Assembly: GCF_900167555.1 (NCBI RefSeq)
Contig: NZ_FUYF01000002.1
Span: forward strand, 186,001 to 250,000
Source of the DNA: Gemmiger formicilis
GTDB lineage: Bacteria; Bacillota; Clostridia; Oscillospirales; Ruminococcaceae
Direction: 5' to 3'
Length of the DNA: 64,000 bases
Part shown: positions 44,445 to 52,992 of the stretch, piece after piece
How the letters are laid out: each line of letters opens with the position of its first letter
Position numbering within the stretch: the first letter of the stretch is position 1
Notes under the pieces: model-generated
The model's input: only the letters and a program-made list of their open reading frames with translations
Database searches by the model: none
What the model was told of the DNA's origin: nothing
Translations under genes and position numbers: made by a program

Positions 44445-44477
44445 GTATGATACCTCCCGTTTGTGGGCGGCAGGGTA

Positions 44478-44613
44478 CAAAAAAAGACCCCTGCCGCAGA
44501 AAAGTCTGCGGCAAAAGTCTCAGTGTTCACAGTATGCCCCGGGGCGGCAGGCCACCCGTGGTGACGAAGCGATACGGCGCGCGGCAGGGGCGCGTCCCTT
44601 ACTCCCTTTTACC
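44478..44613 (-). ncRNA. Candidate metal-ion riboswitch (yybP-ykoY-like; Na+-I possible) with terminator
   Basis: On the minus strand the leader begins GGTAAAAGGGAGTAAGGGA (44613 downward) and the aptamer closes with ACTGAGACTTTTGCC (44510-44524 region). GGTAAAAG pairs with CTTTTGCC as a basal P1 helix. The GGGAGTA and GAGAC-CTTT words match what I remember of yybP-ykoY (Mn2+) aptamers. The 3' strand of P1 is also the 5' arm of an intrinsic terminator, AGACTTTTGCCGCAGA / TCTGCGGCAGGGGTCT (44485-44520) with a T7 run. Ligand binding would thus block the terminator: a ligand-ON switch. Because the gene is a Na+ pump subunit, a Na+-sensing (DUF1646 motif) class is an alternative that I cannot exclude. 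Confidence 0.6.
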
Positions 44614-44621
44614 TTGAGGGT

Positions 44622-44650
44622 ATTATAACGCGGAAAAGGGGATTTTGCAA
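44622..44650 (-). promoter_or_regulatory. Promoter of the decarboxylase beta leader
   Basis: Read on the minus strand: TTGCAA (44650-44645), 17-bp spacer, TATAAT (44627-44622), immediately upstream of the putative aptamer. Confidence 0.8.
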
Positions 44651-44736
44651 GAGAAATTTTGGAGGGATGCGGGGTGAGGGAGACGGGAGGGATGAATCCC
44701 TCCCCTGCAAGCAGCCAGAAGGTTTGCGGCAAATTT

Positions 44737-44866
44737 GTAGGGGGCGGCGTCCCCGACACCCCGCGGAGGGGTCAAGACCCCTCCCTACGATGCGGGGGTG
44801 AAAAGGGGTGTAAAGCGGAAAAGGGCGTTGGCGTAAGGCTGCGGGCCGGGCATGCCCGGCCCCTAC
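44737..44866. repeat. Array of dispersed palindromes upstream of the decarboxylase promoter
   Basis: GTAGGGGGCGGCGTCCCCGA, then GGAGGGGTCAAGACCCCTCC with CTAC, then GGGCCGGGCATGCCCGGCCC with CTAC. The gap between the decarboxylase and GH13 genes (44445-44921) contains only these, the leader and its promoter. Confidence 0.7.
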
Positions 44867-44921
44867 AGACTGCTATAAATGGGTGTGGCCGAGAGGGGCA
44901 AGGGAGGCACCCGTCCCCGGA

Positions 44922-46772
44922 TTAGTAGACCGAAAAATACCCCACATGCTCCGGGTGGTTGTCCTCGACCAGCACGGTGAAGCCGCCGGGGTTGACCTCG
45001 GTGTTCTTGCCGAAGGCTTCCTCGGCAATCAGATGCGGGCCGCGGTTCAGGATGATCTCCGCCGTCTGGACAATGCCGACGCGGCGGTAGTGGAGAATAT
45101 CCCCCTCGGCGCGGACGATCTCGAGCCGCCCGCCGTCAAAGGCGTCGCAGCTGCGGCGCAGGGCGGCCAGCGTCTTGATCGGGCCGCGCAGCCGCTGCTC
45201 GGTGGAGTTCCAGTCAAAGAACGCACGGTTGAACGGGTCGCGGTAGCCCTGCATGGCGATCTCGTCGCCGTAGTAGACGCAGGGCACGCCGGGCAGCGTG
45301 AAGATCATCGCGTAGCCCAGCAGTTCCCTGCGGATGGCTTCGTCCATCTGGCCGGAGGGAATGACCCGCTTGCTCTGCCAGTAGCGGTCCCGGTTATTGC
45401 AGGGCTCGCCCGCAATCGCTGTGATGGCGCGCTCGGTGTCGTGGGTAGACAGGAAATTCATCGCACAGTTCAGCGCCGGGGCAGGGTAGTGCTCGCAGAT
45501 CTGCATCAGAGCGTCGGCCACGGCGGTGACGTCCGCGCCGTGCAGGTAATCCAGCGTGGCGCTGCGGAACGGGTAGTTCATCACGGCGTCCAGACCGTGC
45601 CCGCGCAGGTAGGTGCGGCGGCGGCCAAAGGCCTCCTTCGTCGTCGCATCTTCCCACACTTCGCCCAGCAGCAGCTTGTCCTCGCCGTGGGATTTGACGG
45701 CAGCGCGAATTTTTTCAATAAAATCGTCGGGCAGCTCGTCGGCTACGTCCAGCCGGAAGCCGGACGCGCCCAGATTCAGCCAAGTGTCGATGACGCCGCC
45801 CTTGCCGCAGATAAATTCCACGTAGGAGGGGGATTCCTCCTGTACCTCGGGCAGCGTCTCAAAGCCCCACCAGCTGCGGTAGCCGCAGGGATAGCCCGAG
45901 TCAAAGTCGTACCAGCTGCGGTAGGGAGAGCTGCGGTCCCGGTACGCGCCGCCCGGGCCGTATCGACCCTCGCGGTTGAAGTAGCGGGAATCCGACCCCG
46001 TGTGGCTGAACACGCCGTCCAGGATGATGCGGATGCCCTCTTTGGCGGCAGCGGCGCACAGGGCGCTGAACTCCTCGTTCGTGCCCAGCAGCGGGTCGGC
46101 CTTGAGGTAGTCCGCCGTGTTGTAGCGGTGGTTGGCGTGGGCCTCAAAAATCGGGTTCAGGTAGATGCAGGTCACACCTAAATCGCGCAGGTACGGCAGC
46201 TTTTGTTGGATTCCCGCGAAGTCGCCGCCGTAATAGTCCATGTTCAGGTAGCCCTCGCTCTGCTCGGTGGGCCAGAAATACGGCTCGCCGGTCTTGTCGG
46301 TGCGGTAGATGCGGTCTGCAAACGGCATCGCTTTGTCAGGCTTTCCCTCGCAGAATCGGTCCGGGAAAATCTGATACATCGTGCCGTTTTTCAGCCAGTC
46401 GGGCGTCTTGAAGTCCGGCTCGTAGACCGTCAGCTGCCAGTCCTGACCGTCAGTCCAGCTGAGCACACCCTCACCGCCCGGCGTGCGGTAGATGCGGCGG
46501 AAGTCGGTGTAGAGGTCAAAGTGATAAAAGTACAGCCCCGAGGTCGTTGGCGTGACGGTCAGCGCGAAGTGGTTGACCTTGGGTGTCTGGCCCGTGAACT
46601 CCATGCGGTAGTGGACGGGGTCCTCGCGGTCTTTCGTCAGCACCAGATGCGGGTCAACGTAGCCGAGGTCCTCCGGCACGGTCAGATTGAAGGTCACAGG
46701 CTGACCGGCCTTCACCGCCCCGAACGGGGATTTGCAGGTGAGGTCGAGGCTGTTGTAGAATGTGTGGGACAT
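44922..46772 (-). CDS. GH13 alpha-glycosidase (neopullulanase/cyclomaltodextrinase type)
   Basis: A 616-residue glycoside hydrolase of family 13. The N-terminal ~120 residues form a beta-sandwich resembling a starch-binding CBM34 module. The catalytic barrel (~130-520) contains MYQIFPDRF, the DGVFSHTG segment, GFRLDVADELP (nucleophile Asp), LLLGEVWEDA (acid/base Glu) and NFLSTHDTER (transition-state stabiliser Asp). The C-terminal sandwich (~525-616) is short. No signal peptide is seen, so it acts in the cytoplasm on maltodextrins imported or released from glycogen. It lies downstream of glycogen phosphorylase, separated by that gene's terminator. Substrate preference is not resolved by sequence. 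Confidence 0.93.
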   Translation of the reverse strand: MSHTFYNSLDLTCKSPFGAVKAGQPVTFNLTVPEDLGYVDPHLVLTKDREDPVHYRMEFTGQTPKVNHFALTVTPTTSGLYFYHFDLYTDFRRIYRTPGGEGVLSWTDGQDWQLTVYEPDFKTPDWLKNGTMYQIFPDRFCEGKPDKAMPFADRIYRTDKTGEPYFWPTEQSEGYLNMDYYGGDFAGIQQKLPYLRDLGVTCIYLNPIFEAHANHRYNTADYLKADPLLGTNEEFSALCAAAAKEGIRIILDGVFSHTGSDSRYFNREGRYGPGGAYRDRSSPYRSWYDFDSGYPCGYRSWWGFETLPEVQEESPSYVEFICGKGGVIDTWLNLGASGFRLDVADELPDDFIEKIRAAVKSHGEDKLLLGEVWEDATTKEAFGRRRTYLRGHGLDAVMNYPFRSATLDYLHGADVTAVADALMQICEHYPAPALNCAMNFLSTHDTERAITAIAGEPCNNRDRYWQSKRVIPSGQMDEAIRRELLGYAMIFTLPGVPCVYYGDEIAMQGYRDPFNRAFFDWNSTEQRLRGPIKTLAALRRSCDAFDGGRLEIVRAEGDILHYRRVGIVQTAEIILNRGPHLIAEEAFGKNTEVNPGGFTVLVEDNHPEHVGYFSVY

Positions 46773-46796
46773 GGATGTCTCCCCTTTACGTTAGCG

Positions 46797-46945
46797 TAAA
46801 GCCTTCTCCCCTGGGGGAGAAGGTGGTCCGGAGGGCCGGATGAGGGGAGAGCCTGCCGCTATGGCCCGGCAAAAGGGCGGCAGGGCAGACTTGGCCCTCA
46901 TCAGTCACCTTCGGTGACAGCTTCCCACGATGGGGAAGCCTGCAC
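46797..46945. repeat. Composite palindromic repeat between GH13 and glgP
   Basis: Contains CCTTCTCCCCTGGGGGAGAAGG, GGTCCGGAGGGCCGGATGAGG and a TCACCTTCGGTGACAG palindrome. Arms GGGGAGAGCCTGCCGC resemble the large palindromes near 36300 and 52727. Confidence 0.6.
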
Positions 46946-46975
46946 AAAAAAGCCGTGCCCCGGACAGGGCACGGC
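46946..46975 (-). terminator. glgP terminator
   Basis: GCCGTGCCC (46975-46967) / GGGCACGGC (46960-46952) on the minus strand, with a TGTCCG loop and then TTTTTT. It lies just after the glycogen phosphorylase stop codon. Confidence 0.9.
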
Positions 46976-46993
46976 AAAAATCAGATAACCAGA

Positions 46994-49423
46994 TTATTTG
47001 ACGGGAGTAGCGCCCCAGATGTCACGCGCATAGTCCATGATGGAACGGTCTGCGCTGAAGATGCCTGCGTTGGAGATGTTCTTCAGGCTCATGTGGTTCC
47101 ACTTCTGCTTGTCGCGGTACAGCTCCTGCAGGTCGTGCTGGGCACGGCGGTAGTCCTTGAAGTCCGCCATGACCATGTACGGGTCGGAGTTGCGCAGGTT
47201 GCTGGTGACCTCGTTGAAGTTCTCGCCGTTCCAGCCCTTCTCCAGGAAGTCCAGAACTGCCATCGCGGTGTTGTCGCCGTTGATGAAGGCGTTCGGGTGG
47301 TAGCCCATGCCCTTCAGCGCGTTGACCTCGGGGGTCAGCATACCGAAGATGATCTCGTTCTCGTGGCCGGCAGCGTCGGCGATCTCAACGTTCGCGCCGT
47401 CCAGCGTGCCCAGCGTGATCGCGCCGTTCAGCATGAACTTCATGTTGCCGGTGCCGGAGGCCTCGGTGCCGGCCAGAGAGATCTGCTCAGAGACCTCGGA
47501 GGCGGGCATCAGGCGCTCGGACAGGCTGACGCAGTAGTCCTCGAGGTAGACGATGCGCAGCTTGCCGCGGACGGCGGGATCCTCGTCGATCAGCTTGCCC
47601 AGCTTGCAGATCATGCGGATCATCTGCTTGGCCATGTAGTAGCCGGGGGCGGCCTTCGCGCCGAAGATGTAGGTCTTGGGGGTGAACTCGGCGTTGGGGT
47701 TGTTCTTCAGGTACAGGTACTCGGCAGCGATGTTCAGCGCGTTCAGGTGCTGGCGCTTGTACTCGTGCATACGCTTGACCTGGCAGTCAAAGATAGAATC
47801 AGGGTCAATGACCTGGCCGGTGGCCTTCTGCAGGTAGTTGGCAAAGTCGGCCTTGTTCTCACGCTTGACCTTGGCGGCGGCAGCCTGCACGGTCTTGTCG
47901 TCCACGAACTTCTCCAGCTTCTTCAGCTCGGAGGCGTCGGTCTTGAAGCCGTCACCGATGGTCTCCTCCAGCAGATGGGTCAGGCCCGGGTTGGAGCAGA
48001 GCAGCCAGCGGCGGTAGGCAATGCCGTTCGTGACGTTCTTGAATGCCTGCGGCTTGTACAGGAAGTAATCATGGAAAACGCTGTCCTTGATGATCTCACT
48101 GTGCAGCTTGGAAACGCCGTTGATGGCGTGGCAGGTGTAGGCGCAGATGTTGGCGGTGCGGACCTGGTTGTCGCCGATGATCGCCATATAGTCGATCTTG
48201 CCCTGGTCGCCGGGGAAGGCCTTGGCCAGGTCGGCGCGGCAGCGGCGGTCCATCTCGCAGACGATCTGCCAGATGCGGGGCAGGGTGTTGCGGAAGATGT
48301 CCGCGTTCCACTTCTCCAGTGCCTCGCTCATGACGGTGTGGTTGGTGTAGGCAAAGACCTTGCGGCAGATGTCGAAGGCAGCGTCCCACTCGTAGCTGCA
48401 CTCATCCAGCAGGATGCGCATCATCTCGGGGATGGCGACGGTGGGGTGGGTATCGTTCAGCTGGATGGCGACCTTGTCGGCCAGGTTGTCCAGCGTGCCG
48501 TACTGGTTCAGGTGGTTCTGCAGGATGTCTGCGATGGACGCGGCAGAGAAGAAGTACTGCTGGCGCAGGCGCAGGATCTTGCCCTCGGTATGGTTGTCGT
48601 TGGGGTAGAGGATCTTGGAGATCAGCTCGGCAGAGGCAGACTGGCTGATAGCCGTGTTGTAGTTGCCGGCGTTGAAGCTGCTCATATCAAAGCTGGGGGC
48701 CTTAGCCTGCCACAGACGCAGCTTGGAAACACCGTTGGAGCCGTAACCGGCAACATACATATCGTTGGGCACGGCGATAACGGAGTTGTAGTTCTCATAC
48801 TTGACGTGATGGAAGCCGCCCTCCCAGGTCTCGATGGCCTGGCCGTCAAAGCGGATCTCCTGGGCCTGGTCGGGATGGCTCTTGATCCAGACCTGACCGC
48901 CGGGCAGCCAGTTGTCAGCAGTCTCCTGCTGCCAGCCGTCCACGATCTTCTGCTTGAAGATGCCGTACTCGTACAGGATGGAGTAGCCGGTGCCGGGGAT
49001 GCCGTCGGTGGCCATGCCGTCCAGATAGCAGGCGGCCAGGCGGCCCAGACCGCCGTTGCCCAGGCCCGCATCGGGCTCCTGCTCATAGATGGTGTCGATC
49101 TTGACGTCGGCATCAGCCAGCACGCTCTCGGCAACCTCGTTCAGGCCAAGGTTGAACAGGCTCGTGCGCAGGCTGCGGCCCATGAGGAACTCCATGCAGA
49201 GGTAGTAGACCTGCTTCTTGCCCTCGCCCAGAACCTTGGACTGGAACTGCTTCTGGCGGTCAGACATGATCTGGCGGGTGATCATGGCCAGGCAGCGGTA
49301 GATCTGATCGGCGGAGGCGGCGTCGATGGTGACGTTGCACTCACTCATCAGCTTGTCCTTGAGCAGCTTCTCAAATTCACGCTTTGTGTATTTCAAAATC
49401 GTTCTCTCCTTCTTTGCAGTCAT
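46994..49423 (-). CDS. glgP: Glycogen/alpha-glucan phosphorylase
   Basis: An 809-residue GT35 phosphorylase that releases glucose-1-phosphate from alpha-1,4-glucans using pyridoxal phosphate. Landmarks: FLMGRSLRTSLFNLGL and DAGLGNGGLGRLAACYLDG in the N-terminal domain, HPTVAIPEMMRILLDE, RRWLLCSNPGL, the R-x-H-x-YKRQ-like VKRMHEYKRQHLNAL, and EASGTGNMKFMLNGA with the PLP-binding Lys. Length is standard. Codon bias is strong (AAG, GAG, CTG, CGC), pointing to high expression. It has its own promoter (49478-49506) and terminator. With the GH13 enzyme downstream it forms a glucan-degradation pair. Confidence 0.97.
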   Translation of the reverse strand: MTAKKERTILKYTKREFEKLLKDKLMSECNVTIDAASADQIYRCLAMITRQIMSDRQKQFQSKVLGEGKKQVYYLCMEFLMGRSLRTSLFNLGLNEVAESVLADADVKIDTIYEQEPDAGLGNGGLGRLAACYLDGMATDGIPGTGYSILYEYGIFKQKIVDGWQQETADNWLPGGQVWIKSHPDQAQEIRFDGQAIETWEGGFHHVKYENYNSVIAVPNDMYVAGYGSNGVSKLRLWQAKAPSFDMSSFNAGNYNTAISQSASAELISKILYPNDNHTEGKILRLRQQYFFSAASIADILQNHLNQYGTLDNLADKVAIQLNDTHPTVAIPEMMRILLDECSYEWDAAFDICRKVFAYTNHTVMSEALEKWNADIFRNTLPRIWQIVCEMDRRCRADLAKAFPGDQGKIDYMAIIGDNQVRTANICAYTCHAINGVSKLHSEIIKDSVFHDYFLYKPQAFKNVTNGIAYRRWLLCSNPGLTHLLEETIGDGFKTDASELKKLEKFVDDKTVQAAAAKVKRENKADFANYLQKATGQVIDPDSIFDCQVKRMHEYKRQHLNALNIAAEYLYLKNNPNAEFTPKTYIFGAKAAPGYYMAKQMIRMICKLGKLIDEDPAVRGKLRIVYLEDYCVSLSERLMPASEVSEQISLAGTEASGTGNMKFMLNGAITLGTLDGANVEIADAAGHENEIIFGMLTPEVNALKGMGYHPNAFINGDNTAMAVLDFLEKGWNGENFNEVTSNLRNSDPYMVMADFKDYRRAQHDLQELYRDKQKWNHMSLKNISNAGIFSADRSIMDYARDIWGATPVK

Positions 49424-49477
49424 GAGAATTCATGATTTTTGCGCTCTTTTCGGTGCTTTCAATAAACCACACTCTAG

Positions 49478-49506
49478 ATTATAACGATATTTAGCGGATT
49501 GCGCAA
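49478..49506 (-). promoter_or_regulatory. glgP promoter
   Basis: Read on the minus strand: TTGCGC (49506-49501), 17-bp spacer, TATAAT (49483-49478), about 55 bp before the start codon. Confidence 0.75.
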
Positions 49507-49579
49507 GTCGAAATTGCCTGTTTGCAGGTTTTTTATACAATTCCGTCAAAAAGGGCTTTTGCAAATCGGTAATTTGTAC

Positions 49580-49585
49580 TATAAT
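49580..49585 (+). promoter_or_regulatory. Likely -10 box of the zapA promoter
   Basis: TATAAT with no convincing -35 at 17 bp (TTTTGC at 49557-49562). It lies 62 bp ahead of the zapA start and is divergent from the glgP promoter. Confidence 0.45.
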
Positions 49586-49647
49586 AGATGTAAGATTCTG
49601 CGCCCCACTGTAAATAAAGGCGTGCAGAGACCGGAAGGAGTATGATT

Positions 49648-50025
49648 ATGGGTATGGCTACCTCAAAAGTGCGGCTGAACATCTGCGGTTCCAGCTATGT
49701 AGTCAACACGAGTGAGAGCGAGGATTACATGAAGAACCTCGCGGACCGACTGAACCTGGACATGAACGAGCTGATGGCGTCCTCGAACTCGGTCTCCATC
49801 ACGACGGCGGCAGTCATGACCGCGCTGAACTATCGTGATGAGCTGGAAAAGGCCAGCGGCAGCGCCGACAATATGCGCCGCCAGATCAAGGACTACCTCG
49901 AGGATGCGGCCAGCGCCAAGATGGCTGCCGAGGAGGCCCGCCGTGAGAATGCGTCGCTCAAACGCCGTGTGGATGAGCTGGAGCGCCGCCTGCGCCGCAA
50001 TCAGTTCCCGGCGGAGGACGAATGA
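49648..50025 (+). CDS. zapA: Cell division protein ZapA
   Basis: About 125 residues from ATG 49648, placed 7 nt after AAGGAG; ATG 49642 and 49654 are also in frame. The N-terminal ZapA fold has KVRLNICGSSYVVNTSESEDYMKNLADRLN, and the C-terminal coiled coil (~70-120) is rich in Glu, Arg and Ala. ZapA stabilises FtsZ filaments at midcell. The stop codon overlaps the start of the U32 peptidase by 4 bp, an arrangement recalled from other Clostridia. Confidence 0.93.
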   Translation: MGMATSKVRLNICGSSYVVNTSESEDYMKNLADRLNLDMNELMASSNSVSITTAAVMTALNYRDELEKASGSADNMRRQIKDYLEDAASAKMAAEEARRENASLKRRVDELERRLRRNQFPAEDE

Positions 50026-52097
50026 GCCGCCCCGAGATTTTAGCCCCGGCGGGCAACCGCGAGATGCTTGGCGCCGCTGTTTTCAGCGGCGCTGATGCTG
50101 TTTATCTGGGGCTGACGGGCTTTAACGCGCGCCGCACGGCGGGCAACTTTACCCCCGACGAGCTGCGGGAGGCCGTGGCGTTCTGCCATGCCCGCGGCGT
50201 CAAGGTGCATGTGACGCTGAATACGCTGGTCTATGACCGGGAGTTGTCCGGCCTGGCCGACGCCGTGCGCGCCGTGGCTGCAGCCGGGGCGGATGCCGTC
50301 ATTGCGGACGACCTGGCGACGGCGCAGCTGGTCAAAAGTATTGCACCGACGCTGCACCTGCACGGCTCGACCCAGATGAGCGTCCACACGCCCGAGGGCG
50401 CTAAGGAGCTTGCCGCGCTGGGCTATGACCGCGTCATTCTGGCGCGTGAGCTGTCGCTGGAGGAGATTCGTGCCGTCTGCGAGGCCAGCCCCATCGAGGT
50501 CGAGGTCTTTGTCCACGGCGCGCTCTGCATGAGCGTGTCCGGCCAGTGCATGATGAGCGCGTTCCTCGGCGGGCGCAGCGGCAACCGCGGTGCCTGTGCG
50601 GGTCCCTGCCGTCTGCCGTTTGACGCAAGTGCCGGTCTAAAACCCGGCCAGCCGGGCCGTGCCTGCCATTTGAGCTTAAAGGACATGGACTACATCCCGC
50701 ACCTGCGGGAGCTGATGGACGCGGGTGTCGCCAGCGTGAAGATCGAGGGCCGCCTGCGCACGCCCGAGTACGCGGCGGCAGTCGTCACAGCCTGCCGCGC
50801 GGTCTGCGCGGGCCAGCCCTACGACGAAAAGCTCGTGCGGGACATCTTCTCGCGCTCGGGCTTCACCGACGGCTACCTGACGAACCGCAACGACGGCAAG
50901 ATGTTCGGCGTGCGCACCGAGGCCGACGCCGCGGCGACCCGCGCCGCCACGCCCAAGGCACGCGAGCTGTTCCGCCGCGAGCTGCAGCGCGTGCCCGTAC
51001 ACTATGAATTGAGCGGCGGCGTAGAGGACGGCGGCGTCAAGCTGACCGCCCGCGACGACGACGGCCACAGGGTCAGCGTCTACAGCGCCGACGAGCCGCA
51101 GCCTGCCCAGAAGGACCCACTGCCCGGCATTGAGCGCGCCCTCGGCAAGACCGGCGGCACGCCGTTTGTCATGGACGGCCTTGCCGCCGCGCCGGGGGAG
51201 GGGGGCTTCGGCTTCCTGCCCGGCGCCGCCTGGAACGAGCTGCGCCGCGAGGCGCTGGACAAGCTGCTGGAAAAGCGCAGCGAGGTTACGCCCCACGCCG
51301 TACAGGCGTTTGAAATGCCGACCTATCCCGCCCATACCGTGGGGCAGCTGCCCGCGCTGGCCGCCCGCTTTGCCAATGCGGCCCAGTGCCCGGCGGAGGC
51401 GGCGGAGAAGCTGCAATACCTGATTTTCCCGATCACCGAAGCCGAGAGCATTCCTGAGGCATGGCGGGGGAAAACGCTGCTGGAGCTGCCGCGGGTCATG
51501 TTCGGCAGACTCGAGCAAAAGACCGCCGCGCGGCTGGACGCCCTGCAGGACGCGGGTTTTGCCGGGGCGGTGGTCAACAACCCCGCACAGCTGCGCTATA
51601 CCGACGGCTGGACGCTGTACGGCGGCCTGGGCCTGAACGTCACGAACCCGATGAGCGCCGCGCGGTATGCGTCCCTGGGGGTGCAGGGCATGCTTTTGCA
51701 GCCCGAGACCGCGCTGACGGCCATGCAGGCCGTGGCCCCCGGCGTGCCCACGGCGGCGCTCTGCTACGGCCATCTGCCGCTGATGCTGACCCGCGCCTGC
51801 CCCCTGCGCAATGTGCGCGACTGCGGCAAATGTCCGGGCGGCGGCACGCTGCGGGACCGCAAGGGCCGCGACTTCACCGTGACCTGCTCGGCCCCCGGCG
51901 GGGCGGGCGTGCGCACAGTGTTCAACCCGGTGCCGCTCTACATGGGTGAGCGCCTGCGTGAGCTGCCCGTGGACGTGGCGGTAGCGGCCTTCACGACAGA
52001 GACCCCCGCCCGCGTATCCCAGATTTTGGACCTGCTTTTCAACGCCCAACCGTTTGACAGCGAGTTTACGCGTGGGTTATACTATACGAATAACTAA
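50022..52097 (+). CDS. U32 family peptidase / RlhA-type RNA hydroxylation protein
   Basis: A 691-residue U32-family protein. The N-terminal barrel opens with PEILAPAGNREMLGAAVFSGADAVYLG. The family signature VEVFVHGALCMSVSGQCMMSA is followed by GRSGNRGACAGPCR, which carries the conserved cysteines. Further on come YIPHLRELMDAGVASVKIEGR and a C-terminal domain (~375-690) with CPLRNVRDCGKC and AVAAFTTETPARVSQILD. RlhA makes 5-hydroxycytidine in 23S rRNA; other members are called collagenase-like peptidases. The cysteine pattern fits the RNA-modification branch, but the exact substrate is not certain. It overlaps zapA, so it is translationally coupled. Confidence 0.92.
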   Translation: MSRPEILAPAGNREMLGAAVFSGADAVYLGLTGFNARRTAGNFTPDELREAVAFCHARGVKVHVTLNTLVYDRELSGLADAVRAVAAAGADAVIADDLATAQLVKSIAPTLHLHGSTQMSVHTPEGAKELAALGYDRVILARELSLEEIRAVCEASPIEVEVFVHGALCMSVSGQCMMSAFLGGRSGNRGACAGPCRLPFDASAGLKPGQPGRACHLSLKDMDYIPHLRELMDAGVASVKIEGRLRTPEYAAAVVTACRAVCAGQPYDEKLVRDIFSRSGFTDGYLTNRNDGKMFGVRTEADAAATRAATPKARELFRRELQRVPVHYELSGGVEDGGVKLTARDDDGHRVSVYSADEPQPAQKDPLPGIERALGKTGGTPFVMDGLAAAPGEGGFGFLPGAAWNELRREALDKLLEKRSEVTPHAVQAFEMPTYPAHTVGQLPALAARFANAAQCPAEAAEKLQYLIFPITEAESIPEAWRGKTLLELPRVMFGRLEQKTAARLDALQDAGFAGAVVNNPAQLRYTDGWTLYGGLGLNVTNPMSAARYASLGVQGMLLQPETALTAMQAVAPGVPTAALCYGHLPLMLTRACPLRNVRDCGKCPGGGTLRDRKGRDFTVTCSAPGGAGVRTVFNPVPLYMGERLRELPVDVAVAAFTTETPARVSQILDLLFNAQPFDSEFTRGLYYTNN

Positions 52098-52144
52098 CAC
52101 CGCAGGCTGACCCGAAAAAGGGCGGCTTGCAAATAAAAAATAAG

Positions 52145-52246
52145 AAATAATAAATAATAAAGAATGTGGAGTTTGCGCCACGGCGCAAACAAATTTTTTG
52201 AGCGGAGCGCGGCGACGCGGTCCACCGCATTTATTATTTATTATTT
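52145..52246. repeat. Inverted-repeat element with AT-rich ends (MITE-like)
   Basis: Ends AAATAATAAATAATAAA (52145-52161) and its exact inverse TTTATTATTTATTATTT (52230-52246), with TGTGGA / TCCACC(GCA) just inside. The body contains hairpin GTTTGCGCCACGGCGCAAAC. At 102 bp it has no coding capacity. It sits between the U32 gene and dut. Confidence 0.75.
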
Positions 52247-52267
52247 GAAAATCGGAGACTTTGCCTT

Positions 52268-52711
52268 ATGAATCCCATTGTAAAATACAAAAAGTTGGAT
52301 GCCCGCGCCGTTGTGCCGCAGTACGCTACGCCCGGCGCGGCGGCGGCGGACCTGTGCGCGGTGCTGGATACACCGCTGACGCTGGCCCCGATGCAGCGCG
52401 CCCTCGTGCCCACCGGCCTTGCCATCGAGCTGCCCGGCCCCGCGTGCGTCGCCCTTGTCTACGCCCGCAGCGGCCTGTCCATCAAGCACGGTCTCTGCAT
52501 GGCGAACGGCGTCGGTGTCATTGACAGCGACTACCGCGGTGAGCTGCGCGTGCCGATGGTGAACCTGTCCAACGAACCCTACACCATCCAGCCCGGTGAG
52601 CGCGTCGCCCAGCTCTGCATTGCCCCTGTCTGGCAGGCAGCGTTCACCCCGGCCGATGAGCTGACCGACACCGCACGCGGTGCAGGCGGGTTTGGGTCGA
52701 CGGGGAAATAA
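52268..52711 (+). CDS. dut: dUTP diphosphatase
   Basis: A 147-residue trimeric dUTPase that converts dUTP to dUMP and PPi, keeping uracil out of DNA. The five motifs are visible: PGAAAADLCA (1), ARSGLSIKHGLCMANGVGVI (2 and 3 region) with DSDYRGEL, PGERVAQLCI (4), and RGAGGFGSTGK (5) at the C-terminus. The ATG follows ATCGGAGACTTTGCCTT. It is located after the AT-rich inverted-repeat element, which may supply its leader. Confidence 0.97.
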   Translation: MNPIVKYKKLDARAVVPQYATPGAAAADLCAVLDTPLTLAPMQRALVPTGLAIELPGPACVALVYARSGLSIKHGLCMANGVGVIDSDYRGELRVPMVNLSNEPYTIQPGERVAQLCIAPVWQAAFTPADELTDTARGAGGFGSTGK

Positions 52712-52713
52712 AC

Positions 52714-52907
52714 GGCATTCGCCGCGAGGTTCTCTCCCCCACCGCCTGCGGGCGGAGCCCTTCGGGCCCGGGCCCCTCTGCCGCTTCGCGACATCTCCCC
52801 ACACCGTGGGGAGTCACCCTCGCAGAGGGGGCCAAGAGCCCCTTGCCTCCCTCTGCGAGGGAGGTGGCGCCGCAGCGCCGGAGGGAGAGAACCTTCCGGC
52901 AGTGCCC
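52714..52907. repeat. Large imperfect palindrome between dut and maf
   Basis: Outer arms are GGCATTCGCCGCG-AGGTTCTCTCCC and the inverse of GGGAGAGAACCT-TCCGGCAGTGCCC. Inside are GGGCGGAGCCC, CTCCCCACACCGTGGGGAG and CCCTCTGCGAGGGAGG. The arms closely match the element inside the trpXYZ operon, so these are copies of one element family about 130-195 bp long. Confidence 0.75.
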
Positions 52908-52992
52908 TTTTCCTAAAATTTCTGCTCACACCTTGTTTCGGCAAACTCTGCACACTCCGACTTTTTATAATAGACCAGAAAGGAAGCACACT

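Noticed and set aside
46955-49435. 826-codon open frame on the plus strand opposite glgP
   Set aside because: Same effect as for ppdK: an antisense shadow of a codon-biased, highly expressed gene. No recognisable domains.
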